A DNA stretch of 64,000 bases from Lachnospiraceae bacterium 28-4 (GCA_000403275.2 KE159601.1:124001-188000); one strand, 5' to 3'; positions 24,101 to 32,016 are shown, numbered from the stretch's first letter. Numbers and translations are program-made. Notes: generated from the sequence alone by a model not told the origin.

Positions 24101-24667
24101 CTACGTCATATCTGCTACAAATCTTTCATACCAATCCGGTATATGGTGCGAAATCCTGACTGGACTTCCACTCTTATATATTGCAAATCTGCGAAATTCT
24201 ATTGTATTATCATAAAATGCCGCCAAATCACATTCCGGCAAAACAGTTTTCAAATTATCAAATGTCTCAATATATCTTCTTTCTATATCCTGCTCTGCAA
24301 TGCCATGACCACCTTGTTTCATACGGCCAGCTACTCTTTCTTTTGCAATATCTGCACTCTCAACCCCGATATAATGTAGTTCAATAAAAAATCCTCTATT
24401 CTTTGCTTTTGTTATATTATTTATTATTGACTTTCCACACAATGTAGTCTCCTGATTAAAGGTAATTCCTTCATCAAAATACCTGGCAATTTTCTTTACT
24501 GCGATTTTCCCGGCAGTCATAACATCAGCCATATTTCTCCAATCGCCAAAATCTCTCAATATTTCATCCGTATTCACTCTTGGCATACCCTGCAGGCTTT
24601 GTAATGATTGGTACAACGTCGATTTACCCGCCCCATTAACACCTGCAATTAAAATATATTTTTTCAC
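24101..24667 (-). CDS. zeta toxin family P-loop kinase
   Basis: A 188-residue protein with the Walker A motif GVNGAGKST at residues 9-17, NTDEILRDFGDWR after it, FNQETTLCG in the middle and an arginine-rich distal part (RVAGRMKQGGHGI, ERRYIETFDNL). Zeta toxins phosphorylate UDP-N-acetylglucosamine and block wall synthesis; related stand-alone kinases act on other substrates. The start is GTG at 24667, overlapping the stop codon of the upstream small gene in the sequence TAGTG, so the two are translationally coupled. Toxicity is inferred from the family only. Confidence 0.85.
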   Translation of the reverse strand: MKKYILIAGVNGAGKSTLYQSLQSLQGMPRVNTDEILRDFGDWRNMADVMTAGKIAVKKIARYFDEGITFNQETTLCGKSIINNITKAKNRGFFIELHYIGVESADIAKERVAGRMKQGGHGIAEQDIERRYIETFDNLKTVLPECDLAAFYDNTIEFRRFAIYKSGSPVRISHHIPDWYERFVADMT

Positions 24668-24846
24668 TAAAAGAGATTCCTTTCTATTACCTGTCGTTGT
24701 TTCTTTTGTAGAAGAAAATCACCCACCATTTCATAGAAGCTTCTTTGTTCTTCCGTTTCAGCTTCCAATACAAGCTGTAAAGTGTCTTCCGGTTGAAGTG
24801 TTTTTATATCCTCATAGATTTTTTCATATTTTTTCACATCACACAT
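24667..24846 (-). CDS. putative antitoxin partner of the zeta-type toxin
   Basis: A 59-residue acidic helical protein (MCDVKKYEKIYEDIKTLQPE, then EAETEEQRSFYEMVGDFLL). The start at 24846 is decided by GGAGG seven bases upstream. Size, charge, order and one-base overlap with the toxin gene fit the small antitoxin of an epsilon/zeta-like module, although no epsilon homology is evident. The promoter at 24927-24955 overlaps a direct repeat. Confidence 0.65.
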   Translation of the reverse strand: MCDVKKYEKIYEDIKTLQPEDTLQLVLEAETEEQRSFYEMVGDFLLQKKQRQVIERNLF

Positions 24847-24906
24847 AACAGTACCTCCATTACGATATCTATATAAGCTTGAAATATATAATAAAATCAA
24901 AGATAT

Positions 24907-24955
24907 GATTCTATTATCAAGATTCTATTATAACCCAAATAGCTTGAAATGTTAA
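24907..24955 (-). promoter_or_regulatory. promoter and direct-repeat operator of the toxin-antitoxin pair
   Basis: TTAACA (24950-24955) and TATAAT (24927-24932), 17 bases apart on the minus strand. The plus-strand word GATTCTATTAT occurs at 24907-24917 and 24921-24931, one copy covering the -10, which suits autorepression by an antitoxin. Confidence 0.6.
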
Positions 24956-24962
24956 TAGACCA

Positions 24963-24992
24963 GAAAAACTCCGCAGGAAGAACCTGCGGAGT
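24963..24992 (-). terminator. terminator of rplM-rpsI
   Basis: The stem ACTCCGCAGG / CCTGCGGAGT is followed on the minus strand by TTTTTC. Confidence 0.9.
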
Positions 24993-25023
24993 AAATATCC
25001 TTGAAACCTTCTATTCCGTTTGC

Positions 25024-25419
25024 TTATCTCTTCGAGAACTGCGGCGCACGCCTTGCGGCTTTGAGGCCGTACTTCTTTCTTTCCTTCATACGAGGATCTC
25101 TTGTTAAGAATCCTGCTTTTTTCAATACCGGTCTGTAATCAGCATCTGCCTGGAGCAAAGCCCTGGAGATACCATGTCTGATCGCTCCCGCCTGTCCCGT
25201 ATATCCGCCTCCGCGTACATTTACTTTCACGTCAAATTTATCTGTCGTACCCGTTGCTACAAGCGGCTGGCGTACGATAACTTTCAATGTTTCCAAACCA
25301 AAATAATCGTCGATGCCTCTTTTATTAATAACAATATTCCCGTTACCGGGGATTAAATATACTCTTGCGATTGATTTCTTTCTTCTGCCGGTTCCGTAGC
25401 AATTTGCTGCTTTAGCCAT
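25024..25419 (-). CDS. rpsI: 30S ribosomal protein S9
   Basis: A 131-residue protein: [15 protein letters not shown] at the N-terminus and the classic basic tail [20 protein letters not shown] with final KR that reaches the P-site tRNA. The start at 25419 is preferred over 25425 because AGGAG is then nine bases upstream. It is co-transcribed with rplM, 28 bases upstream. Confidence 0.97.
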   Translation of the reverse strand: MAKAANCYGTGRRKKSIARVYLIPGNGNIVINKRGIDDYFGLETLKVIVRQPLVATGTTDKFDVKVNVRGGGYTGQAGAIRHGISRALLQADADYRPVLKKAGFLTRDPRMKERKKYGLKAARRAPQFSKR

Positions 25420-25447
25420 TTTCATCTTCTCCTTTCCGTCCCCTTAA

Positions 25448-25876
25448 TTAAAATGTTAATACTTCAGGCTTCTGAGCTGTCTGCTCATGTTCAGGTCCTG
25501 CATATACATGGAGTTTTCTGTACATCTGCCTTCCTAAAGGTCCCTTCGGAAGCATGCCCTTTACCGCATGTTCCACAACCCTTTCAGGCTTCTTTGCAAA
25601 CATCTCTTTCAATGTGATCGATTTCAAACCGCCCACATAATCGGAGTGATGATAATAAACCTTCTGATCCATCTTCTTGCCTGTTACCTTAACCTTGGAT
25701 GCGTTGATGATTACCACATAATCGCCGGTATCCATATGGGGAGTATAGATCGGTTTGTTTTTACCCCTTAAAACTTTAGCAACTTCAGATGCCAAACGTC
25801 CGAGTGTCATATTCGTAGCGTCAACTACATACCATTTTCTTTCGATAGTAGCCGGACTAGCCATAAAAGTTTTCAT
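25448..25876 (-). CDS. rplM: 50S ribosomal protein L13
   Basis: A 142-residue protein with typical blocks [36 protein letters not shown] and [12 protein letters not shown]. It is an early-assembly 50S protein and, with rpsI, forms the two-gene L13-S9 operon. It is preceded by a leader of about 238 bases with its own promoter, rather than being joined to truA. Confidence 0.97.
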   Translation of the reverse strand: MKTFMASPATIERKWYVVDATNMTLGRLASEVAKVLRGKNKPIYTPHMDTGDYVVIINASKVKVTGKKMDQKVYYHHSDYVGGLKSITLKEMFAKKPERVVEHAVKGMLPKGPLGRQMYRKLHVYAGPEHEQTAQKPEVLTF

Positions 25877-26149
25877 TACGTTCCCTCCTGCTTCGATCAG
25901 TTTCTCTCCGGCGCTTCGCCGTACTATTCCGTTAGATCATTCTTTGATACTGTTGTCCGCCAGCGTTCATGCCGCAATGCGGATGTCCGGCCGCACCGTA
26001 TGGCTTTATACTGACAGATCCGCAGAAAACGCTGTATCCACCCAGCGCTCTTCTGCACCTATATTATAATGCTCTGCCGGGGCTTTGGCATCGCATTACG
26101 AAACATTTTCATACTGTCCTATTATATTATACGCTTCCACGTGTGTCAA
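25877..26149 (-). promoter_or_regulatory. promoter and structured leader of rplM-rpsI
   Basis: TTGACA (26144-26149) and TATAAT (26121-26126), 17 bases apart, predict a start near 26114 and a 5' UTR of about 238 bases. The UTR is GC-rich with several short complementary words (for example GCCGCAATGCGG and CCGGCGCTTCGCCG regions), consistent with an L13-type autoregulatory leader. No known leader consensus was confirmed. The remaining gap to truA (26150-26196) shows nothing else. Confidence 0.6.
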
Positions 26150-26196
26150 TAGTATCCATAAGATTTTACAAATTTAGCCATGCAAAATACGTCGCC

Positions 26197-26934
26197 TTAC
26201 ATAAATTCATACTTCACAAGCATAAGGCCGCAGGCGGGCGCCGTCGGCCCCGCAGCGCTTCTGTCCCTTGCCGCTATGATGTCCTTCATATGATCCGGCT
26301 CCCATAAGCCTTTTCCAGCCTCCATAAGCGTTCCGGCTATAATCCGCACCATATGATATAAAAAACCATTCCCCGTCACCCGAATCGTAATTTCTTCCTT
26401 TTCCCGCTCTGCCTGAATATCATAAATAGTCCTTACCGTACTTAATACCTGGCTGCCAGCGCTGCAAAAGCTTTTAAAGTCATGTTCCCCTACAAGATAA
26501 GCTGCCGCTGCCTTCATTCTTCTTTCGTCTAACGGCACATAGGTAAAATGTCCGTATAACCTTTTCGTCGGAATCGGAAATTTATCGTTGATAATTTTAT
26601 ATTCGTAAGTTTTCCTGCTCTCGCAATGTCTTGGATGAAAACTGGCGGGCATTTCCCTGGATTCCCGTATCCGTATATCTTCCGGCAGCCTTTGATTTAA
26701 GGCATAGGATATCTTTTCCCCGGGTATCCTCGACTCCGTATCGAAAACCGCCACATTACAAAGGGCGTGAACTCCCGCATCCGTCCGGCTTCCTCCGACC
26801 ACGCGGATTTCCTCTCCCAACAGCTCTTTCAGACAGCGGTTTATCTCTCCTTCTATTGTCGGCGCATTATCTTGTTCCTGAAAACCGCTGTAAGCGCTGC
26901 CATCGTACGCTACGGTCAGCATGATCCGTTTCAT
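26197..26934 (-). CDS. truA: tRNA pseudouridine(38-40) synthase
   Basis: A 245-residue protein with the catalytic Asp in GSRTDAGVHAL and the N-terminal block MLTVAYDGSAYSGFQEQ; NGFLYHMVRII is near the C-terminus. It isomerises uridines in the anticodon arm. Its start overlaps the ecfT stop codon by four bases (ATGA), so it is the last gene of the ecf operon. Confidence 0.96.
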   Translation of the reverse strand: MKRIMLTVAYDGSAYSGFQEQDNAPTIEGEINRCLKELLGEEIRVVGGSRTDAGVHALCNVAVFDTESRIPGEKISYALNQRLPEDIRIRESREMPASFHPRHCESRKTYEYKIINDKFPIPTKRLYGHFTYVPLDERRMKAAAAYLVGEHDFKSFCSAGSQVLSTVRTIYDIQAEREKEEITIRVTGNGFLYHMVRIIAGTLMEAGKGLWEPDHMKDIIAARDRSAAGPTAPACGLMLVKYEFM

Positions 26935-27737
26935 ATCTTAAAAAATCTCCCAAAATATACACATATAATGCTATAAGCAAACAGCACGGCATAGGCCGCC
27001 CTGTCCCTTTTATGGTAAAGCAGGGGCTTCATCTTGGTTCTGTGTTCCCCTCCTCTGTAACATCTGGCCTCCATCGCCATTGCCAGGTCGTTAGCCCTCC
27101 GAAACGCGGAAATAAAAAGCGGCACTAAAAGAGGCACCAGGTTTTTTACCTTTTTAATCAGATTTCCGCTTTCAAAATCAGCCCCCCTGGCGATCTGCGC
27201 CTTCATAATCTTATCCGTTTCTTCCAGAAGAATCGGTATGAAGCGCAAGGCAATCGACATCATCATCGCCACCTCATGAACCGGCACATGGAGCCGTTTT
27301 AACGGAGCCATCAGCTTTTCCATGCCATCCGTCAGATTATTGGGCGTCGTCGTCAGCGTCATCAACGACGAACCAATTATCAGAAATACAAGCCTCACCG
27401 CCATCATAGCCGCCAGTCTTAGCCCTTCTTTTGTCACCGTCAGTTTCCAGAATGTAACCAACGGTTCTCCCGGCGTCAGAAAAAGGTTAAAAACAACCGC
27501 TATCAACAGCAGGAATACGATCGATTTCATCCCCTTTACCATAAAACGGAAAGGCACATGGGAAAGCTTCACCATACATGCCAGAAATGCAGCCGCGATC
27601 AAATATCCAATGAAATTATTTACTAAAAAAAGGCAAATGATGAAAATAATAGTAGCCACAAGCTTTACCCTCGGATCCAGCCTGTGAATCACGGAATCCG
27701 TCTGATAATATTGTCCCAGTGTAATATCCCTAAGCAT
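26931..27737 (-). CDS. ecfT: energy-coupling factor transporter transmembrane protein EcfT
   Basis: A 268-residue membrane protein with about five hydrophobic segments. The two cytoplasmic coupling motifs that contact the ATPases are visible: ARG in QIARGADFE and ARC in MEARCYRGG. It forms the ECF module with EcfA1 and EcfA2, serving exchangeable vitamin-specific S components encoded elsewhere. Confidence 0.95.
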   Translation of the reverse strand: MLRDITLGQYYQTDSVIHRLDPRVKLVATIIFIICLFLVNNFIGYLIAAAFLACMVKLSHVPFRFMVKGMKSIVFLLLIAVVFNLFLTPGEPLVTFWKLTVTKEGLRLAAMMAVRLVFLIIGSSLMTLTTTPNNLTDGMEKLMAPLKRLHVPVHEVAMMMSIALRFIPILLEETDKIMKAQIARGADFESGNLIKKVKNLVPLLVPLFISAFRRANDLAMAMEARCYRGGEHRTKMKPLLYHKRDRAAYAVLFAYSIICVYFGRFFKI

Positions 27738-27753
27738 TCTTTCTCCTCAATCC

Positions 27754-28602
27754 TTAACGGCCAAGCGCCCTTAAAATCTCATTTTTTGCTTCTTCTATCG
27801 TAATAATATCCGTTCTTACCGGAAATCCTTTTTCCTTCAGCGCCTGCATGATATAGGTCACCTGGGGAGCGGCCAGCCCTACCGCCTCCAGTTCTTTATA
27901 ATACCGGAACACATTTACCGGTTCATCATCGTACATAACGCCGCCCTGGTTCATTACCACAATGCGGTCCACGTATTTCGCCACATCATCCATGCTATGG
28001 GACACAAGGATTACCGTTATTCCTGTCTCGTCCCGCAAAGCCGCGATCTGATCCAGAATTTCATCCCTTCCCTTCGGATCCAGCCCGGCCGTAGGCTCAT
28101 CCAGAATAAGAACCTCCGGCTTCATGGCCAGTACGCCGGCGATAGCCACTCTCCGTTTCTGCCCTCCCGACAGGTCAAACGGAGACTGGTAAAAATAATC
28201 GTCCTCCAGACCCACTTGCTTTAATGCCGCATATGCCCTAAGCTGCACCTCTTTTTCATCAAGCCCCATATTTTTCGGCCCAAAGCAGACGTCCGAAAAT
28301 ACGTCTATTTCAAAAAGCTGATGTTCAGGATACTGAAAAACCAGTCCCACTTTGCTCCGCAGTTCCTTTTTATGGAAACCTTCTTCATGAATATCCGCCC
28401 CGTTATAATAAATATGCCCTGAAGTCGGCTTCATGAGCCCGTTCAAATGCTGTACCAACGTGGACTTGCCGGAACCGGTATGCCCGATCAGGCCGATAAA
28501 TTGCCCATCCGGTATTACCAGACTTACGTCCTTTAATGCGGCCACTTCCATAGCCGTCCCTTCCTCATATTTATGACTTACATGATCTAAAATAATCGCC
28601 AT
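27754..28602 (-). CDS. ecfA2: energy-coupling factor transporter ATPase EcfA2
   Basis: A 282-residue ABC ATPase: Walker A GHTGSGKST, signature LSGGQKRR, Walker B VLILDEPT, and a C-terminal extension of about 50 residues that is typical of EcfA2. It pairs with EcfA1 as a heterodimer powering vitamin uptake. Spacing to ecfT is 16 bases. Confidence 0.94.
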   Translation of the reverse strand: MAIILDHVSHKYEEGTAMEVAALKDVSLVIPDGQFIGLIGHTGSGKSTLVQHLNGLMKPTSGHIYYNGADIHEEGFHKKELRSKVGLVFQYPEHQLFEIDVFSDVCFGPKNMGLDEKEVQLRAYAALKQVGLEDDYFYQSPFDLSGGQKRRVAIAGVLAMKPEVLILDEPTAGLDPKGRDEILDQIAALRDETGITVILVSHSMDDVAKYVDRIVVMNQGGVMYDDEPVNVFRYYKELEAVGLAAPQVTYIMQALKEKGFPVRTDIITIEEAKNEILRALGR

Positions 28603-28624
28603 ATAAATAACCGTGCCCTTTCCA

Positions 28625-29500
28625 TTATCCGTTCGGCAGCCTGTTCCCTTTCCGTCCGGGAGACAGCGCTTCTATCAGCTCTTCATAGGTCAGAATGCCG
28701 TCAGGCAGCGGCAGCCCGCTCTTTTTCAATTCATACGCCAGCAATGTCACCTGCGGCACATCCAGCCGAAGTTCTTTCAGCCTTTCCACCTGCGTAAATA
28801 TTTCCCTCGGACTCCCCTGCATGGCAACATGTCCTTTATCCATCACAATCGCTTTGTCCGCATGAATGATCTCTTCCATATAATGAGTAATCAATATCAC
28901 GGTAATCCCTTCCACCTGGTTCAAAGCGCGCACCGCCCGTATTACTTCCTTTCTTCCGTTCGGATCCAGCATCGCCGTAGGCTCATCCAGAATAATGCAC
29001 TTCGGATGCATGGCGATGACGCCCGCGATGGACACTCTTTGTTTCTGTCCTCCTGAAAGCTTATTCGGCGAATGTTTCCGGTACTGATACATGCCCACGG
29101 CCTTCAGGCTTTCCTCCACCCTCTCCCAGATCTCCTTCGTAGGCACACCCATATTCTCGGGGCCGAATCCTACATCTTCTTCCACTACCTGACCGATAAT
29201 CTGATTGTCCGGGTTCTGAAAAACCATTCCGGCAGTCTGGCGGATTTCCCAAAGATACTTTTCCTCGGACGTATCTTTTCCATCCACCCATACCGTCCCC
29301 TCCGTCGGATAAAGAATCGCGTTCAAATGCTTTGCCAGCGTAGACTTGCCGGAGCCATTATGCCCAAGTACCGCCACGAAATCGCCCTGTTTCACATCCA
29401 GATCCACCTCGTCCACCGCCCGGGTGATCCCCTCCACATTGCCTTCCTCATCCCGCCTGATATATTCAAAAATCAATTTCTTCGCTTCAACAATTCCCAT
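28625..29500 (-). CDS. ecfA1: energy-coupling factor transporter ATPase EcfA1
   Basis: A 291-residue ABC ATPase: Walker [10 protein letters not shown], signature LSGGQKQR, Walker B CIILDEPT, and the H-loop region ITHYMEEI. It is the first gene of the minus-strand unit ecfA1-ecfA2-ecfT-truA. In many related genomes this unit follows rplQ directly; here it is separated from rplQ by an insertion of 2.5 kb and has its own promoter at 29547-29575. Confidence 0.94.
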   Translation of the reverse strand: MGIVEAKKLIFEYIRRDEEGNVEGITRAVDEVDLDVKQGDFVAVLGHNGSGKSTLAKHLNAILYPTEGTVWVDGKDTSEEKYLWEIRQTAGMVFQNPDNQIIGQVVEEDVGFGPENMGVPTKEIWERVEESLKAVGMYQYRKHSPNKLSGGQKQRVSIAGVIAMHPKCIILDEPTAMLDPNGRKEVIRAVRALNQVEGITVILITHYMEEIIHADKAIVMDKGHVAMQGSPREIFTQVERLKELRLDVPQVTLLAYELKKSGLPLPDGILTYEELIEALSPGRKGNRLPNG

Positions 29501-29546
29501 TTGTCACCCTATCTCCAAAATTAGTTTACAATCAACCGTGCTTTTT

Positions 29547-29575
29547 ATTGTACTAGAAAAAGAAACGGATTACAA
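29547..29575 (-). promoter_or_regulatory. promoter of the ecf-truA operon
   Basis: TTGTAA (29570-29575) and TACAAT (29547-29552), 17 bases apart on the minus strand. Confidence 0.6.
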
Positions 29576-29620
29576 GTTTTGGGGGGAATTTTTATGTGAA
29601 AAATGTGGTAATGAAAAAAG

Positions 29621-29899
29621 GCAGGACGGTGGCGGTGGCGCTGGGAGAAGGGGGTGGCGGGGGCGGCATTTTTTTGCTGGAGCTTCCAATCAGATTTCAC
29701 TAATGAAATGGTTATACGGAATCCAACCTGACGAGCCGGGAGCAACGGCATCCATGCCTACGCTCCCTAAAACCGCCATTCCTGGCGGTTTTTCTCTGGT
29801 TATTGGCCATTTCATAAGTGAAATAGCTGATTGTACGCAACAGCAAAAAAATGCCGCCCCCGCCACCCCCTTCTCCCAGCGCCACCGCCACCGTCCTGC
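29621..29899. repeat. long inverted repeat element B with conserved inner core
   Basis: A 279-bp palindromic element in the 704-base gap between ecfA1 and the M15 peptidase gene. Outer arms 29621-29668 and 29852-29899 (GCAGGACGGTGGCGGTGGCG and onward) pair nearly perfectly but are unrelated to the arms of element A. The inner core is the same as in A: TTTTTTGCTGGAGCTTCC, then AATCAGATTTCACTAATG on the left, and ATTTCATAAGTGAAATAG with ACGCAACAGCAAAAAA on the right. The two inner hairpins differ in sequence from those of A but pair equally well (GGGAGC / GCTCCC and AAAACCGCC / GGCGGTTTT). Confidence 0.85.
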
Positions 29900-30026
29900 T
29901 TCCTTCCGCCACTGCGTTTGCCAACATTAATCCCCTCAGTTACGATTACTACTTTAAATGAAATATATAGCAATTTCCCTATCCTTATGTTAGAATTAGA
30001 TCATTGCTGGGGACGACAGTTTTGCG

Positions 30027-30153
30027 GGAATATTCTGGCAATATCTGTCAGGAAACATCTTTTTTGCGCCATTCCAGCAAGACCGTTTTACCGGGCTTGC
30101 TGGAATGCCCGGCGCAGTTAGATGTTTCCTGGCAGATATTGCCAGAATATTCC
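30027..30153. repeat. long inverted repeat D
   Basis: Arms 30027-30060 and 30120-30153 (34 bp, GGAATATTCTGGCAATATCT and onward) pair with a single non-Watson-Crick position, which is a U-G wobble if the plus strand is RNA. Inside is a second stem, ATTCCAGCAAG / CTTGCTGGAAT, flanked by GCGCC / GGCGC. It lies about 50 bases upstream of the start codon of the M15 peptidase gene, so it would form in its leader or overlap its promoter. Confidence 0.85.
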
Positions 30154-30204
30154 TCCAACACCCCATCCCCCCAATCACCTAATACAAACAAAGGACCAAC
30201 AATC

Positions 30205-31212
30205 ATGAATAAAAACAAATTATTAAAACCCCTCCTCCTCATCGCCGTCATCATCCTGTTCTGTTCCGTATTGGCGCGGTTGTTTTCGGAATCGGAGACG
30301 TTGCTGGAATATGCGGAGAAAAATCCTGAAATTGCATATCGAAAGGAGGAACCTGACGAGGCCGCCGGGAATAAGATAGAAAATGATACCGATCATCAAA
30401 TGGGCTATGCGGACAGCGATATTGTCGATCAGGAACCTTTGGATGACCATTCTTCTTCCTCTGCGGTAGAAGCGGACAAAGAAAATAGAGCGGATGGGGA
30501 AGATGTCCAGGAACCGGAAAAGGAGGAACTTCTTATGAACGGGAATCCGAAAAGAATCGTATATCAGGAAGGTTTTTATTATGAACCTTTATCCGATGAA
30601 ATGATAAGCAGAATTACAGGGATTTCCTATCCCATTGTAGAAGACGAAAAGGATACTCTTGTTATAGAGGCGGTAAATATCGCTCCCTCTCAGGAGGATA
30701 TTCAAATATCCTATGAGGATCTTTGCTATATGAGTGTTCTTCATTATAATTTTCATGGAGTGGAACGCACCGGCGAACTAATATGTAATAAAGCGATTGC
30801 CCAGGATTTGATTGAAATTTTTTATGAATTATATCAAAACGAATACCAGATCGAGCAGATCCGGCTTATCGATGAATATGGAGGCGATGACACGCTTTCC
30901 ATGCAGGATAATAATACTTCCTGTTTCAATTACCGGGTGGTTGACGGCACATCCAACCTTTCCAAGCACGCCCTTGGCCTTGCCATCGACATTAATCCCT
31001 TTTTTAATCCTTATGTCGTATACCGGAATGATGGAAGCACTTATATTTCGCCGCAGGGAAGTGAAGCGTATACGGATCGCGGCAAAGATTTCGCTTATAA
31101 AATTGATGAAAATGATTTATGCTACAGACTGTTCAAAGAGCATGGCTTCATTTGGGGAGGCAACTGGAATTCCTGCAAAGACTACCAGCATTTCCAAAAA
31201 GTCCCCAATTAA
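30205..31212 (+). CDS. membrane-anchored M15-family D-alanyl-D-alanine carboxypeptidase (VanY-like)
   Basis: A 335-residue protein. The start at 30205 (AAAGGA nine bases upstream) gives an N-terminal membrane anchor (PLLLIAVIILFCSVLARLF), then an acidic linker to about residue 115. The C-terminal domain has the M15 zinc and catalytic residues: SKHALGLAIDINPFF (His and Asp) and the final DYQHFQKV (His), with HGFIWGGNW before it. It would trim terminal D-Ala from peptidoglycan stems outside the membrane. It belongs to the patch inserted between ecfA1 and rplQ and is followed by a terminator. Confidence 0.88.
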   Translation: MNKNKLLKPLLLIAVIILFCSVLARLFSESETLLEYAEKNPEIAYRKEEPDEAAGNKIENDTDHQMGYADSDIVDQEPLDDHSSSSAVEADKENRADGEDVQEPEKEELLMNGNPKRIVYQEGFYYEPLSDEMISRITGISYPIVEDEKDTLVIEAVNIAPSQEDIQISYEDLCYMSVLHYNFHGVERTGELICNKAIAQDLIEIFYELYQNEYQIEQIRLIDEYGGDDTLSMQDNNTSCFNYRVVDGTSNLSKHALGLAIDINPFFNPYVVYRNDGSTYISPQGSEAYTDRGKDFAYKIDENDLCYRLFKEHGFIWGGNWNSCKDYQHFQKVPN

Positions 31213-31218
31213 TATCCA

Positions 31219-31247
31219 AGGCCCCTTTTCCGGGGCTTTGTTTATTT
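31219..31247 (+). terminator. terminator of the M15 peptidase gene
   Basis: The stem GGCCCC / GGGGCT is followed by TTGTTTATTTT, just after the stop codon. Confidence 0.75.
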
Positions 31248-31249
31248 TC

Positions 31250-31549
31250 CTATTTTCTTATAATACGCACTACCGTTATTTTCTGATCGCTCCGGTTTCC
31301 CACGCCGCCTTTTCTGATTTCCGTATGATAACTAATATAGCAGATATCGTTTGTTTTCCCGCGGCTCATATAAAAAGAAAAACTTCTGTTTCTTCTATTA
31401 TCGTTTCCCCTATCATCATTTTTCCCTTCTTCGGCTATTCCTTCATATACGGTTGTCTTTTCATTCCCCCCATCTTTTATCCTATTTACCCCCTGCCATA
31501 CAAATATGCACAGTAATAGCACAAATAGGATCTCTGTTATTTTTTTCAT
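31250..31549 (-). CDS. small membrane-anchored protein of unknown function
   Basis: A protein of about 99 residues: one N-terminal transmembrane segment (ITEILFVLLLCIFVWQGV) and a very polar C-terminal part rich in Asp, Asn and Arg. It is not recognised. The start at 31549 has AAAGGA about 11 bases upstream; the ATG at 31561 directly abuts that site. A consensus promoter overlapping two palindromes lies upstream, and an XRE regulator is divergently encoded, so the regulator probably controls this gene. Confidence 0.5.
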   Translation of the reverse strand: MKKITEILFVLLLCIFVWQGVNRIKDGGNEKTTVYEGIAEEGKNDDRGNDNRRNRSFSFYMSRGKTNDICYISYHTEIRKGGVGNRSDQKITVVRIIRK

Positions 31550-31585
31550 AAAAGTTTTCATCCTTTGTATACATGCTATAGGAGT

Positions 31586-31614
31586 ATTTTAGTAAAGATA
31601 TTTACTAATGTCAA
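31586..31614 (-). promoter_or_regulatory. promoter of the small membrane protein gene
   Basis: TTGACA (31609-31614) and TAAAAT (31586-31591), 17 bases apart on the minus strand. Confidence 0.7.
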
Positions 31615-31632
31615 TAGTAAACATATTTACTA
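31590..31632. promoter_or_regulatory. double palindromic operator
   Basis: Two 18-bp palindromes, TAGTAAAGATATTTACTA (31590-31607) and TAGTAAACATATTTACTA (31615-31632), differ by one base and have centres 25 bp apart. The first fills the spacer of the minus-strand promoter; the second overlaps a TATGAT (31631-31636) that may serve the XRE gene. The arrangement fits cooperative binding of dimers of the adjacent XRE protein. Confidence 0.7.
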
Positions 31633-31707
31633 TGATAAAATTTTGTTGCAATTTAGTTATCTCTTATGGCGGCTGACCATGCCGGCAATAAACAAGAAGG
31701 TACTCCT

Positions 31708-31932
31708 ATGGACTATAAAACAAGGATTAAAAATTTAAGGGAAGATCATGACAAAAGACAGAAAGAAGTTGCAGATTATCTCGGAACATCCCAGACAATG
31801 TATGCCAGATATGAACGCGGCGCCAACGAAATGCCGCTGCGCCATCTCATACGTTTAGCCCAATATTACGACGTGGATATGAATTACTTATGCGGTCTGT
31901 CCAATATTAAAAACCCATATCCCCAGAAATAA
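31708..31932 (+). CDS. XRE-family helix-turn-helix regulator
   Basis: A 74-residue single-domain regulator (MDYKKTR-like start, actually MDYKTRIKNLREDHDKRQKE, then VADYLGTSQTMYARYERGA), a typical Cro/CI helix-turn-helix. The start at 31708 has AAGAAGG seven bases upstream. It is divergent from the small membrane protein gene with two palindromes in between, which are its most likely operators. The bidirectional hairpin 31951-31985 follows and is shared with rplQ. Confidence 0.85.
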   Translation: MDYKTRIKNLREDHDKRQKEVADYLGTSQTMYARYERGANEMPLRHLIRLAQYYDVDMNYLCGLSNIKNPYPQK

Positions 31933-31948
31933 AACTCCGGGCGGACAA

Positions 31949-31987
31949 AAACAGCTTTTATCTCAATAAAGAGATAAAAGCTGCCTG
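31949..31987. terminator. bidirectional terminator between the XRE gene and rplQ
   Basis: The stem CAGCTTTTATCTC / GAGATAAAAGCTG is followed by TTTTTG on the minus strand (end of the ribosomal operon) and by CCTGTTTTC on the plus strand. Confidence 0.85.
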
Positions 31988-32016
31988 TTTTCATTCATAT
32001 TCGGTCCGTATTTCAA

